From: Antitrichia curtipendula
Taxonomy: Eukaryota > Streptophyta > Bryopsida > Hypnales > Leucodontaceae
NCBI GenBank assembly: GCA_951230915.1
Contig: OX579636.1
Span: 4,789,001 to 4,853,000, forward strand
DNA length: 64,000 nucleotides
Direction of reading: 5' to 3'
Shown: piece by piece, positions 10,860 to 22,340 of the stretch
Layout of the letters: the number at the start of each line of letters is the position of its first letter
Numbering within the stretch: position 1 is the first letter of the stretch
The notes under the pieces: generated by a model
The model's database searches: none
Told to the model about the DNA's origin: nothing
The model's input: the letters and a program-made list of their open reading frames with translations, nothing else
Translations under genes and position numbers: made by a program

Positions 10860-12620
10860 GCTCTGCATAGGGACGATCAAGGGCTGCTTCCTCAAAGAAT
10901 CGGTAAAAAGGGCCAACGAACTGCAGGGAAGTAACTGCACGGAAGTTGGATGAACGTATACCGGGAACGAACAGAAAAGAAAATGAAAGGTCGACCACGG
11001 GCAACTGAAGGGACCGGAGCCTGAGCCTGGTGCGGAGCCCGGCCGGCCCGGGCTGTCGCCCTGGGTCGTCTGCGTCTTCTTTACCACTGTGAACGGGAGG
11101 CCAATGGCCAATGCTCCAGAATAGACTCCCAACGCTGCTGCTGCTACAGAGAGACGCCCGGAAAGAGAAGAGCGGAGGGCGTGCCACCAGGCTCTTCTCA
11201 GATCTTCGCCGTCTCCTCGCGCTCCGCCGTTGCATCTTTCTTCTTCTTCAGGTAACTTATTTTTCCGCTTCCGCTCTTGGCCTCTCTCGCCACAGCTTGG
11301 AGTCAGTCGCTCTCCCGCTTTTTCTCGTTCTTGAATTCGTGCGGGGCGTTTTCCTGCATGCCTGGCCGTGTGCTGTTTCGTCAGGGCGGCTGATTGGCTG
11401 GTGGTTGATTGCGAGCACTCCTGCTGAGGATTTGACTCAGATTTCTTTGAAGCACTCGGCGCTGCCGTGAGGTATCGTGTAGTGCTAGTTTCCATACGAA
11501 ATATCGAGGCAGATGTTTTTTTAAGGTCTTTGTGGTTGTTGCCTCGTGCGGTGGCGGGAGTTTGATTGTTTGAGCTGCATCGGCGCCTATTTATTGGTGG
11601 ATTTGTAGATATGTCTGTTGGAATGCCGTTTGGCTTGTTTGGCGTAAGTTCTTTCGTTTCAGCGAATGAGCGCACTTGTGCTGATGCAATGAAAGCTTCG
11701 TTAATGTCATTTTTCTACCGCAGTGCATCTGTATTATGTTATCTTGATTGGACTTGTCTTGAACTCCTCCGCTCTCTTTATTTTAATAAAATAACTCTAA
11801 GCGTTAATCAAGTCGTGGAGTTTTTTGCTTGTATTCTAGCTCGTACCGTGCTTTAGCTTCAGCGAATGAGCGCGCATTTACAGAAGCAACAAAATATTGT
11901 ATTGTCTCTTTTCCTGCCGCAGTGCATATGTATTACGTGACCCTGATTCGACCTGTCTAGACCTCCATTCTCTGTTTGAATGTAAATATATTCGAATTAT
12001 TCTTCAAGTAGTGGAGTTTTATGCGCGTGTGCCAATGCGCGAAATGAGCGAAGCGACGAAGCCTTCCTTGTCATTTTCCTGCCACAGTTCATGTGTTGCA
12101 TATTACGTTCATTCGACCTGTGTAGACCTTCTCCTCTCTCTATTTCTTTTTTTTCATTTGATTTGAAGCATTCATTCAGGAGTGAAGTTCAGTGTTTCTT
12201 GGTCTTTTGGTGTTGTAGGTCTGACATTTTAACTCTTTTATCTTATTGGCAGATCAGCACTGGGTGGAATGCAGGCTCCCATCGCAGGAGTTTCAGAGTG
12301 TAATGTGATCGCACTTGTTAAGGAGTTCACTAGTTTAATGTTTTGATTGACGGGGTGACTCTTCTCGCTCTGCTGCACGCCAGCACTTCTCGACCTTTTT
12401 TTTCTTTACTTTTTTCATTTTGTTTTTTCGGAATTAGATTTTCGCTGCCATTGCAGTGTCATCAATGCAGGCCAGGTTCACACTTGTGTCTATCTTGTAT
12501 CGGGTGTCTAGTTACATGTCTGCGGTTTAGATTTTCAGGAGATACTTTTGCTCGTGATTAGAGATTGGTAGAGGGTCGATTACGGAGGCCCTTCGGGGGG
12601 CTTTCAAAGCAGTGTTAAAG
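10860..12620 (+). promoter_or_regulatory. Promoter and 5' leader of the epimerase gene, with probable leader intron
   Basis: The A/T-rich repeats give way at about 10860 to CpG-containing, G/C-richer DNA that continues to the start codon. A pyrimidine-rich stretch ending in CAG followed by GTAACT at 11251/11252 is a good 5' splice site. Possible acceptors are at 12251, at 12472, or just before the start codon (CAG ending near 12611). This fits a leader intron of roughly 1 kb, common in plant housekeeping genes. Open frames on both strands here have no recognisable domain and are treated as chance. The transcription start and the chosen acceptor are inferred. Confidence 0.5.
11656..12150 (+). 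repeat. Three-fold imperfect tandem repeat in the epimerase leader
   Basis: Three units begin near 11656, 11857 and 12035 (spacing about 200 and 178 bp). Each starts with AGCGAATGAGCGC or a variant. Each continues through a T/C-rich tract ending in CAG (at 11723, 11922 and 12087), then a TGCAT...TATTACGT-like stretch, a CGACCTGT-like block and a CTCTCTxTTT run. Each unit therefore carries something resembling a 3' splice site. The function is unknown. Confidence 0.7.
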
Positions 12621-13547
12621 ATGGAGGTTGTCCGGGATGGGGCCACGGGCATGGAGAAAGTTCTTCTCCGTGAACCTGGGGGCGCAACGGCTCAGATTCA
12701 TCTCTACGGGGGGCACGTAACCTCTTGGAAAAACGAGAAAGGAGACGAGCTTATTTTCTTGAGCTCCAAAGCTATCTTCAAGCCTCCAAAAGCAATCCGT
12801 GGCGGTATCCCTGTGTGTTTTCCCCAGTTTGGTGGATTTGGTGCACTAGAGCAGCATGGATTTGCCAGAAATCGCGTGTGGCACCTTGACTTGAATCCGC
12901 CCCCTCCACCTCCTTTCGCAAGCACTGGCCCTAACAAGCCTTATGTTGATCTAATTTTAAAGCCGGCAGAAGAGGAGTTGAAAATATGGCCTCATCAGTT
13001 CGAACTCTACCAGAGGATCATGCTAGGGTTTAATGGTGAGCTCACTTCGATTATCCGCGTCCGCAACGTCGATACCAAGCCTTTCACCTTCACATTCGCG
13101 CTGCACACATACCTGTCCGTTTCAGACATCAGCGAAGTCCGTATAGAGGGGCTTGAGACGCTTGATTACCTCGACAATTTGCAGGAGAAGGACCGGTTTA
13201 CAGAGCAGGGAGATGCGATCACCTTCGATTCTGAAGTAGATCGTATTTATCTGGGAACTCCTACCAAAATTGCCATCATAGACCATGAGAAGAAACGAAC
13301 GTTTGTGCTGAAGAAGGAGGGTCTTCCAGATGCTGTGGTGTGGAATCCTTGGGAGAAAAAGGCCAAATCTATGTCTGACTTCGGTGACGACGAGTACAAA
13401 CATATGCTATGCGTGGAGGCAGCTGCTGTGGAAAAGCCGATTACATTGAAACCCGGTGAAGAATGGAAAGCGCGTCAAGAGATTTCGGCTGTGCCGTCGA
13501 GTTACTTCAGTGGACAGCTAGATCCTTGTAAGGTCCTGAACGGGTGA
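12621..13547 (+). CDS. Glucose-6-phosphate 1-epimerase (aldose 1-epimerase superfamily)
   Basis: The product is predicted to interconvert the alpha and beta anomers of glucose 6-phosphate in the cytosol. The frame is uninterrupted for 308 aa, about the usual length for the family. The start is the ATG at 12621; the frame extends only three codons further, to a GTG. Plant-family motifs are visible: YGGHVTSWKN near residue 28, RGGIPVCFPQFGGFG near 62, EQHGFARNRVW around His79, ALHTYL with His162, and CVEAAAV with Glu266. By position and context His162 and Glu266 match the catalytic His/Glu pair known in yeast Ymr099c. A proline run (residues 93-98) sits in a surface loop. No intron interrupts the coding part, but the leader upstream looks intron-bearing. 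The nearest plant relatives are the 'apospory-associated protein C'-like epimerases. The family call is near certain; strict substrate specificity is inferred. Confidence 0.93.
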   Translation: MEVVRDGATGMEKVLLREPGGATAQIHLYGGHVTSWKNEKGDELIFLSSKAIFKPPKAIRGGIPVCFPQFGGFGALEQHGFARNRVWHLDLNPPPPPPFASTGPNKPYVDLILKPAEEELKIWPHQFELYQRIMLGFNGELTSIIRVRNVDTKPFTFTFALHTYLSVSDISEVRIEGLETLDYLDNLQEKDRFTEQGDAITFDSEVDRIYLGTPTKIAIIDHEKKRTFVLKKEGLPDAVVWNPWEKKAKSMSDFGDDEYKHMLCVEAAAVEKPITLKPGEEWKARQEISAVPSSYFSGQLDPCKVLNG

Positions 13548-15094
13548 TTTTTGTAGATATTCAGATTTTCTGGTAGGTTTAGTCTTGAGTTTCATACACC
13601 TCTTGTTAAATTCAATTTTAGGTGGTGTCAACGAAGTATACATTTGATTTTTACAGATGAGGTATACCGTGTTCTTATAATTGTCACACGATTGGCAAGC
13701 TGCCTGACCTCGTGAGCATTTGAGACTGTTTCGTGTAGCATTACATGAAGTTCCGCGGTAGCGAGATATCAACCGGCCTGATGATTCTCTTTTCAGTCTA
13801 AAATTACATACATGTATTAGGTGAGAGCTGTGTTGTTTCTTGAAGTAGTTTGTACAGGGTTGGATTAGGTGAACCAAGTGATCTTCAATGATGGGATTTT
13901 GAGGCTGTTATGCGACATTTTAAACCCCTTGTTCGCTGAAATTTCTTTTATACAATTTTTGTATCCGTCATTTGATGTTGTACTTGTCACGAGGAATGGA
14001 GTCCAAATTGCAAGGTACTTAGGTTGTCAGGTTTTGAACTTTTGCAGGTTAGCGTTGGGGTTCCTTATCTGCCTTCTCTTTTCCTTCTTTCCCAACTTTT
14101 CTGAGAGCTACTCAACAGACTTCATCATCGTTTTTCATCAACGAACCATCTTATACAGCAGAATGTAAATTACTTTTCCTGTTTTGACATTTCCTTCAGT
14201 TTGGATCAGAGTTTTGGCCAGCGAATCTTGCGTTCTCGAAGATTTTAGATGGGTGTGATTCTTTCCGGTGGCATCTTGTATATCTGTTTTATTTAGAAGG
14301 TGACTGCCCCAGTAACAGTGTACATCTAGTGCACTTGATTGAGCCTATCAATTTGTTGCTAGGACTGGGATTGTACATTGATCTTGAGCATTTATCCGTC
14401 TTTTTGTCCAGGTCTGGAAGTTTTAGATGTTCCAAGACCTCGGTGGTTTCAGCTCAATATATGAATGTGTTTTAGAAATTTGTTCAATTTGTTTTGGTGC
14501 CTTTGTTATGGATTTTTCAATGATACATCCAAAAAATACAGATGTTGGTTGAGGGTGAGAAGCTAATTTATAATGGGTGTTTCAAGATGTGTCCTTTGAC
14601 TTTTATCCTTGAGTTTCCGGGATGTGCTATCTCATTATTTTCCTTGTTCAGTCTTAACTCTTAGAATTTCCTTTTTGAGATTATGGAAGGAAACTATCAT
14701 GCACATCAGAAGCACATCAGTTGGCAGTCACAGAATATTTGGATCTTTTATCATCTGGATCTTGTACACCCAGCTCTCTCTAATTGCAAATTGCACTGAC
14801 TTTAGACAAATGGGCTTCTAATTTAGGTTTGGGGGCGATACCTCCAATTATAGCGTTGCTAATCACATTCTCTGTTTTTTGGAGGGAGTGGCTTACTCGA
14901 TCTAGAACTGTTTCTTGGCAACTTAGAGGACTTAAAAAATGTTCATTATATGTTTATTGAGGGAGGTATTTGCGTTGAGACACAACTTTACATTGCATTC
15001 ACTCTAATTTGTATTTGACGACAAGTAATCTATGTGAAAGATCTTGTATAATTTGATTTGACAAATGACTAAACCCCTTCTTGCAAAAAAATTA
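13548..15094. other. 3' flank of the epimerase gene
   Basis: This is moderately A/T-rich DNA following the stop codon. It should include the 3' untranslated region. No second gene was recognised; the short frames have no domains. Confidence 0.35.
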
Positions 15095-15157
15095 CCAATT
15101 GCATTCTTTGATTTTGGAAGGCATGCCACGCCTTCCCAAATCATAGAATGTGATTGG
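15095..15157. repeat. Short hairpin, 28-bp arms and 7-nt loop
   Basis: Arms at 15095-15122 and 15130-15157 pair with four mismatches around loop ATGCCAC. The arm core is GATTTTGGAAGGC. The size and near-complete pairing resemble a small-RNA precursor or a tiny foldback element. Confidence 0.6.
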
Positions 15158-15695
15158 CAATGCTACTCAAGGTCAAGATCTATCCATAATCATTTGTTGA
15201 TCTAGTGAGGTTGAAAGTTTTGTAAATTAAATTGTTTGAAATACTTAAAATATTTGAACTTGTACCCAATTTCTAAATGCTTAAAAATTCAATTTTGAGC
15301 TTTTTGGAGGTTTGCTCAAAATTAAATAAAAAATCCAAGTTTTGATAAGTTATATAAACTTTTTTTGGAGTTTGTTCAAAGTTAAACAAAAAACCAAGTT
15401 TTGATAAGTTTTATCAATTTTTTAAAATTGAAAATATATGAATCCAAACTAGACATGTTATGGATCGCAGAGGTGTTAAAATTGCAATAGTGATTCAATC
15501 TTCTTTTTACATATCAAATCTAAAATTGAGATTATGAAAAAGATATGAGATGCAAAAATCAATTGAAGTCTTTCAATCTTATTTTTACATGTTAAATCTG
15601 AAATTGACCTTATGAAAAAAAATATGCTTAAAATAGACTTTAGAGAAGTGTTCAACCCTAAAAAAACCCATCCAAATAGAACTTTGAAGACCATA

Positions 15696-15931
15696 TTCGT
15701 TGTGTTGAGACTTTTTGCAAATTTTGAAACAAAATGCTAATTATTGGAAAATTCATTTAAAATAATAATAATTGAAACCAAAAATAAATAATACTAAAAT
15801 AGTGATTCTATAATAAATTCTAAAAGTTGGCATTATTACTTATTTATAAAAAAATACTAATAAAGAAATAAAGCGGTTTATCTTTGAATCGAGGATAAAA
15901 ATAAGACTGCGAAAAGTCTCAATACAACGAA
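15696..15931. mobile_element. MITE, about 236 bp
   Basis: The ends are inverted: TTCGTTGTGTTGAGACTTTT at the left and AAAAGTCTCAATACAACGAA at the right, followed inward by GCA in both. The interior is A/T-rich and non-coding. Confidence 0.7.
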
Positions 15932-17019
15932 CAATGAACCTTTTTGGTAAAATTTCATTTAACTTCAAGTTTACTTGACACATGTGCTAATTTGTGAGCC
16001 TAGGATCTTAGGCCCATGAGCCTAGGATTCTATATTCTAGGCACCTTCCATGGTATAGGATATTTATATTATAGGTGTCTATTATAGGTACCTTCCATGG
16101 TTATCGGTTACTTAGATTATAAGGTTGTATGTTATAGATACCTTCAATAGTTGAAGAGTACATGCTTACACTCAGACTTAAGGCTTGTTGGCTTGCATTT
16201 CTAGGCTCCTATACTAGTGTCGTTGTTTAATTGACACTCAAATATAGTGTTGTAAGCATTTAGGGGTTAAACCCTAAATATTAAAGACTTTTTATACCAA
16301 TCTTAGCAATTATGTAAATTAGTGTAAAAAATATGATGAAGCAACCTTATCACATAAACATGAAAAATCCATTCTCCCATTTAAAAAATAAAGTATGATA
16401 CTTGTTTATTATCAGTACCATAATCCTATAGTGACATTGTCATAGCTAGAATATCAAACATCATTTTTTGTTGCAACTTGATCAATTTGATCATATGTAT
16501 ATCTCAATTTATAATTTTTAGTTTAGTAAAACATGTGTTTTCTGTTCATTTGAAAATCCTTCAATATCTTATTTGAAAAAAAAAATCCTTTTATAAAGTT
16601 TATAGACAAAGATGATTTTAAGAAAATTAGTTTATGTTAACAAATTCAAAAACTTAAAAACTTTTTCTTGTAGTCCCAAATATAATATGCACTATGAAAA
16701 AATTCAAGCCACAAATTTAATTTCACACTTTTGTTTTTAATATTGTTGCCTAATTCTTGTAAATTTTCATGAATTTTTTATTTCACCAATCTACATGGAA
16801 GTAATGGAATCCATAATTTTTATGAAATCCATTAAAAGATCCGATCAATTTCATGTGTGCCCTAAATCCACTCAATTCCATCATGTCCATTTAGCGATGG
16901 AACCTATGATATTTGTAGTGAAATCCATTAAGGATTGCAATTGATTCCATCCGTTCCCCAAATCCACTAGATTCCATAGGTCCATCTATCCAATCAATGG
17001 ATAGATGGAATTGATGATA
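15932..17019. repeat. Intergenic stretch with tandem duplications
   Basis: 15990-16200 repeats an AGCCTAGGAT / TTATAGGTAC.TTC.ATGGTT pattern that returns at 18465-18620. 16795-16985 is a two-copy tandem of about 105 bp (GAAATCCATTAA ... CCAAATCCACTAGATTCCAT). At 16260-16276 two TTAA-element ends abut (TTAGGGGTTAAACCCTAAA). Confidence 0.4.
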
Positions 17020-17722
17020 TTAACCCTTAAATGATCGTGGCTATGTTTTCACCAAAAATGCTCCAAAACTGCCATTTCTAATACAAGCACCAAATTTTTG
17101 AAAAAAAACACTTTTTCTGATACGTGTAACCGTAGGATCTCTTAGTATGCTCACTTGAGAACATGTGGTAAAAATTTCAAAAATTTCCACTGCATGGATT
17201 AAAAAGATATTAGCATTCAAATTCACTAAAATCATTTTTTCGGCCTTGTAAAAAAGCACAGCAGCTGCACTTCACAAATTTACTTTTCTATGAAAAATGT
17301 CCAAAATGGTGGTGCTTCTTTGAATTCTTTTTCCTAGACAAATTGGCTACATGCTTGAAAATTTTCACATCATTTAGAATTGTACAACATGTATGAAAAA
17401 AACAATAAATAGAAAGAAGTAGAAAATGATTCAAAATGCATAATTGTTAAATATTTAGTTATGGAATGAATAGTGCCAATCCAATAGTTGCAATATTGCA
17501 GTGAATAATCTACATCCTATAATTTTATTCTTTTCAAAGAATACTGAAAATTGAATAAGATAAAGGACTTAAAAGTTTAATTTAGAGCAGAGAATCCATA
17601 ATTGCCCACAAACTAAAACTCCTCATAACTTTTGACTCATTGATCTAAATGAAATGATTTAAAGCTTTCCATGTGTACATAACTCTAGAAAACCAATTTC
17701 AAATTTTTGTTTTTGAAAAAAG
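17020..17722 (-). mobile_element. TTAA element family A, truncated copy A3
   Basis: It starts with TTAA then CCCTTAAATGATCGTGGCTA and follows the A1 order (AACCGTAGGATCT at 17129, CATAACTTTTGACTCATTGA near 17625). It breaks off at about 17722, where the tandem array region begins. Confidence 0.75.
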
Positions 17723-17759
17723 GGGGGTTGAAGGAGTTACAAAATTGTGATAAAGAGAA

Positions 17760-19060
17760 AATAAAATAAAATAATTTTTATTTTAGAGTCCCAAATTCCA
17801 AACTCCGCAAGGGGGTTCTTAGTACCAAAAGGTGTATCTCGGGTGACAAAATTGTGGAAAAAATTTAATTTAGTTTAACTTTAAAAAAATTATTTTGCTT
17901 TTTTTGTTAATTAAAATTTTTAACAGGTCTAAACCTGGATACACCACAAGGGATTTCTTGGTACCAAAAGGGATTTCTCAAGGTGACAAAGTCGCGGAAA
18001 ATTAAAACTAAAAATTTGCAATTATAATTTGTTTTTTAATTTAAAATTTTGAAACTTTTAAAATTTTCAAACTCCAAATCCCACAAGTGATCTCTCTATA
18101 CCGAGAGGAATTTTTCTAGATGATGAAGTTGCGAAAATTTTAACTTGAATTTTAATTTCTTTTTGTCTTAATTTTGAATTTTGAAAGTCCCAAATCCCAA
18201 ACCCCACAAAAGGACTCTCTCTACCAAGAGGGGGTTCTTAGGCAATGAAGTTGCAGAATTTAAAAAAATAAACTAAATAAAGATAAAATTATTTTATTAT
18301 AAACTTTGAGGGATCTAAATCCAAAATCCCGCATGAAAACTCTTTGTACCGAGAAGGATATTGGAAGTGTTGAAGTCACAAAAAATTAATTAATTAATTA
18401 GTTTTAAATTTTTTTGTTGAGAGCCTCAAATTATAGAGCTTCCATGGAGGATTGCTATTATGTGAACCTAGGAACATGAGCACATGAGTCTAGAAGATTA
18501 TACACCTACGTTATAGGTATCTATATTATAAAAATCTTCTATGATTATAGTATAAATATGATATAGGTACCTATATTATAAGCACCTTCAATGGTTGTAG
18601 TAAATTTACTTACATATATGCTCAAAGCTCACATGCTCACATTTTTATGCTCACATACTACCACCATTGAGCTCCCATGGATTCTTTTGGTACCAAGAGA
18701 GGTTTGTGGAGGTAATAAAGTCACCAAAAAATTTGAAAAAATATATATCTTTAAATTTTTTCTTCTAAGTTCCAAACCCCGGACCTTCTAAGGGACCTTT
18801 AGGTATTAAGAGGGGATTCTAGAGATGATGGAAATTGTAAAATAATAATAATAATAAATTTAACATTAAAATATTAATTAATTAAAAAAAAATTGATTTG
18901 AGAATTCTAAACCCTAGATCCTTCAAAGGGCCTCTCACATGTGACAAAGTCGTGACAAAGAAGAAACAAATTGAAACAAATTTGATTTCTTACGAGTCCC
19001 AATTCCAAGATCTCCCAAGGATTCACTAGCTATAAAGATCCTAAATTCCTAAACCACGGT
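17760..19060. repeat. Degenerate tandem array, about 116-140 bp unit
   Basis: A core resembling TCCCAAATCCCAAACCCCAC, then AAGGGA.T.TTGGTACCAAGAGGG and GGTGA.GAAGTCGCGGAAAAT, recurs with A/T-rich spacers. The GGTACCAA-type anchor falls at about 17822, 17962, 18098, 18218, 18336, 18690 and 18806. The gap of about 354 bp is near three unit lengths. Identity between units is low. No continuous reading frame. Confidence 0.7.
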
Positions 19061-19823
19061 CATAGGTCAAAATTCAAACAATATACTAAATATCTCACAA
19101 ATTTTGAGGCTCCCAAGCTCTCAGGCTCCTAAGCTCACAAGATAGTAATCTTAATTGAAATACTGCAAATAACAACATTCATCTAAAAAAACAAGGATAT
19201 TTATTGCATTATTAAACCAAGTGAGAGAATTAAAATTTATACTAAAATACTACTGGAAGTTAGTTACATTAGTCAAATGTTGGATTCCCATGTTAGTCCA
19301 ATTTCAAATTCCAATATACTCTGGATGATGAATACATGATACTTTATAAACAATTTTCATTCTAATATTATTTCATTTGTCCAAAGTGATGCTTAAATTT
19401 TAATAAGACAACAACCAACTAAATGAAATATAGATAAATAATATATATGTATACCAAAAAATTTAAATGTACAAAATTTTATGAAAAGCTTCAAGTGTTA
19501 CATGGTTAATTTTTTTATTTAAAACAATCTAGTGTCTTGCCTCTAATCTTTTATTATGTATGGATTTCCAACTGGGTCATCCAAATCTAAACCATTCCAT
19601 AAATATGCCAATCTTGTTGTCTATTATAATGACATTTTTGTTTGGTATTACAATTGTTGAAGTATAGAAAAAGATGGAGACCAAGATAGTGACTATATGT
19701 TTCTCCTGTTTGTTACTCTACTACCAAGAACAACATTGAATACAATACTCTTTCTATGTCAATTGTAAACAATGCCTATCCAAACATTCAATTGTTTATT
19801 CAACAAACATTTGTCTTTTTAAA
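19061..19823. other. A/T-rich intergenic stretch
   Basis: No gene and no clear repeat was recognised. Confidence 0.3.
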
Positions 19824-20392
19824 TTAATCCCTAAAATACCATAAAATCACCGCATAGCTTCTACAACTACATTTGACAAAAAATTGTAAGCAACAAAGAG
19901 ATATTAGATGATTTTTTCTTCTGACTCTATTGGTGCAATCTGATCAAAAAATGATTGAATGTGCAATTTTTGGTGAATTTTTTGAGAATAAAAAAGGCAA
20001 TGTAGGCCATTACTTCACATTCTCATATCTTTTTTCCTACCCCTCAAAATGATTTGAATAAAAACAAAAATCACTATTATGATGATATACATACACGGGA
20101 AAAAAATCATAATTTTTGGAGCACTTTTGAGCATTCTGATTTCAACGTACATACAAAGTATTTCCTAACCAAACATCTTTCATCAATCTTGTCAATGATG
20201 GCATTTTCTTAAGAATTGAGCAATTTTGTTGATCTTTTTATTTATTTATAGAAGAATTAAATAAACCTTGTTTCATTTCAATAGTGGCAATCATCAAAAT
20301 TATTCCACACAAATGAGAAATTATGCTTGTTACAAGAGCTAGTCAAGAAAACAAGGACTATGTTCAAACACCCCCAGTCTTTTAGGGATTAA
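19824..20392 (+). mobile_element. TTAA element family R, copy R1
   Basis: TTAA at 19824-19827 and 20389-20392 flanks 561 bp starting TCCCTAAAATACC and ending AGTCTTTTAGGGA. The whole segment is homologous, inverted, to 28666-29281. It holds a decayed version of the frame that is open in the other copy. Confidence 0.75.
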
Positions 20393-21019
20393 TGTAATTT
20401 GAATACCAAAACTAACTAAGGCTTCCTGGGACCAAGAACAAATTGAAGGAGTAGAACAAATATTATGAAATCAAATAGAATTGCCAATACTGCCTTGCAT
20501 TTCTGAAACTTTTCTCCTGGACTGTCACATTAAGGTAAGAGGTTCATAAAGCATCCATGTAAGAGTTGGAAATCACTACAAGAAAACGGGTATTTTATGA
20601 TTGCAAAAATATGACTGAGGATGACTGACGACTAGTTGCAGTCATATTCTTGAAGGCCAACACCTTGAGGAAAAATATGACTGCAAAATATGACTGTCAG
20701 TCATTTTTGGGCCTTCTACTTCACAAGTATACACTATACGACCATTAAGAACACCAAAGTACTTCATAGGGAACGTAGGGAACATGTTTGGGGAACGCTA
20801 AGTCATATTGTCAGTCATATTTCCATGGTAGTGTCATTTTTTTTGTTTTGGACAACCCCAAAAAAATACGGGCAATTCAAAAAAAATTGGACAAGCCATT
20901 GTTTAAGATTTTGAAATCCTACTCGCCTATTTTTTAGGATTTTAAAACCTAGTCACCACTTTTTTAGGATTTTGAAACCCTAGCCGCCATTTCTTTGGAC
21001 CCTTCTTCCTTGCCTTTTA

Positions 21020-21530
21020 TTATCTCTTAGTTCATACTTGTTATTGCTTCTTAGTTGTTGTCTTTTGTTGCATCTTAACTCTTCTTTCTTGTTGCTTCTT
21101 AGTTCTAATCATGCTTCTTGTTTCTTGTTGTTGCACCTAAACTCTTTCTTTCTCTAACATTTTAACTCTTTTTTCTTCTTAGTTCTTGTTTTTTGTTTCT
21201 TCTTGTTACTTTTTAATTCTTGCTTCTTATTTCTTTTTGTTGCATCTTAACTCTTGTTTCTTGTTGTTTCTTGTTGTGTTTTAGTTGTTGCTTCTTGTTT
21301 CTTTTTGTTGCATCTTAACTCTTGTTTCTTGTTGTGTTTTAGTTATTGCTTCTTGTTTCTTGTTGTGTTTTAGTTATTGCTTCTTGTTTCTTGTTGTGTC
21401 CTAGTTGTTGCTTCTTGTTTTTTGTTGTGTCCTAGTTGTTGCTTCTTATTTCTTATTGTGTCTTAGTTGTTGCTTTTTGTTTCTTGTTGCATTTTAACTC
21501 TTGCTTGTTGTTATTTCTTAGTACTTGTCT
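21020..21530. repeat. T/C/G-rich minisatellite inside the CACTA element
   Basis: Irregular repeats of TTGTTTCTTGTTG and TTTTAGTTATTGCTTC form a strand-biased low-complexity tract. Several units of about 31 bp are nearly identical between 21280 and 21480. Confidence 0.8.
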
Positions 21531-21954
21531 ATTTTTCTTCTTGTTTTATCCATCACCATTCTTAATTTTCCTACCCTAAGTTTGAGCTACATATTTTGTG
21601 TTGTTGTAAGCCTTTGAAGGTTGAGCTTTGTTGTTCATTCACTAAAAATTAACCTCCTATTTCTTTAATTGTTTATGTAGGTACCAAAAGTTGAAACAAA
21701 GTCATTGGAGGCTACTTGCAACTCAATAGAGTCATCTTCACATTATTGTAAGAAATATAGGCCTTATTGGATTTTGTGAAATGATTCATTGTGGTATACA
21801 TGTTTTGTATTGGTGACTAATAAATGTCAATGAAGAGAGTTGATTTCCTTCTTACATTCTCCCTTTCTAATATGATTATCTCTTGTATATCTCTAAAATC
21901 ATATATATTCATTTTTAACTACATGAAGTCTTTTCCAAAATATGACTTTGTATT

Positions 21955-22340
21955 TTTCAAAATATGACTGCAATTAGTCATAAACTACGAATGACATCCA
22001 TATAAACTACCACATCAACCAAAATATGACTCATAAGAGTCATATTTCACATTAGTAAAATATGACTCACAAGAGTCATATTCCACATCATTCAAAAATA
22101 TGATTGTACAAAGTCATATGCGACATTACCCAAAATATGACTAACCGTAGTCATATTCCACGTCAGCCAAAATATGACTGACCACAGTCATATGCCACAT
22201 TAGCCAAAATATGACTGACCGCAGTCATATACCACATTAGCCAAAATATGACTGACTGCAGTCATATTCCACGTCAGCCAAAATATGACTGACCGCAGTC
22301 ATATTCCACGTCAACCAAAAAAATGACTACATGGAATCAC
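21955..22340. repeat. Subterminal repeat array of the CACTA element
   Basis: About nine units spaced about 37 bp share AAAATATGACT, a short centre and AGTCATATTCCAC. Each is itself palindromic (for example ATATGACTGACCGCAGTCAT). Later units are closest to each other. Confidence 0.85.

Noticed and set aside
10669..11675. Long minus-strand frames (188 and 305 codons) across the epimerase promoter
   Set aside because: They overlap a G/C-rich promoter, have low-complexity Arg/Ser/Pro composition and no domain; frames this long are expected by chance in G/C-rich DNA.
12704..13403. Minus-strand frames inside the epimerase gene
   Set aside because: They are shadows of the well-supported plus-strand gene and have no family match.
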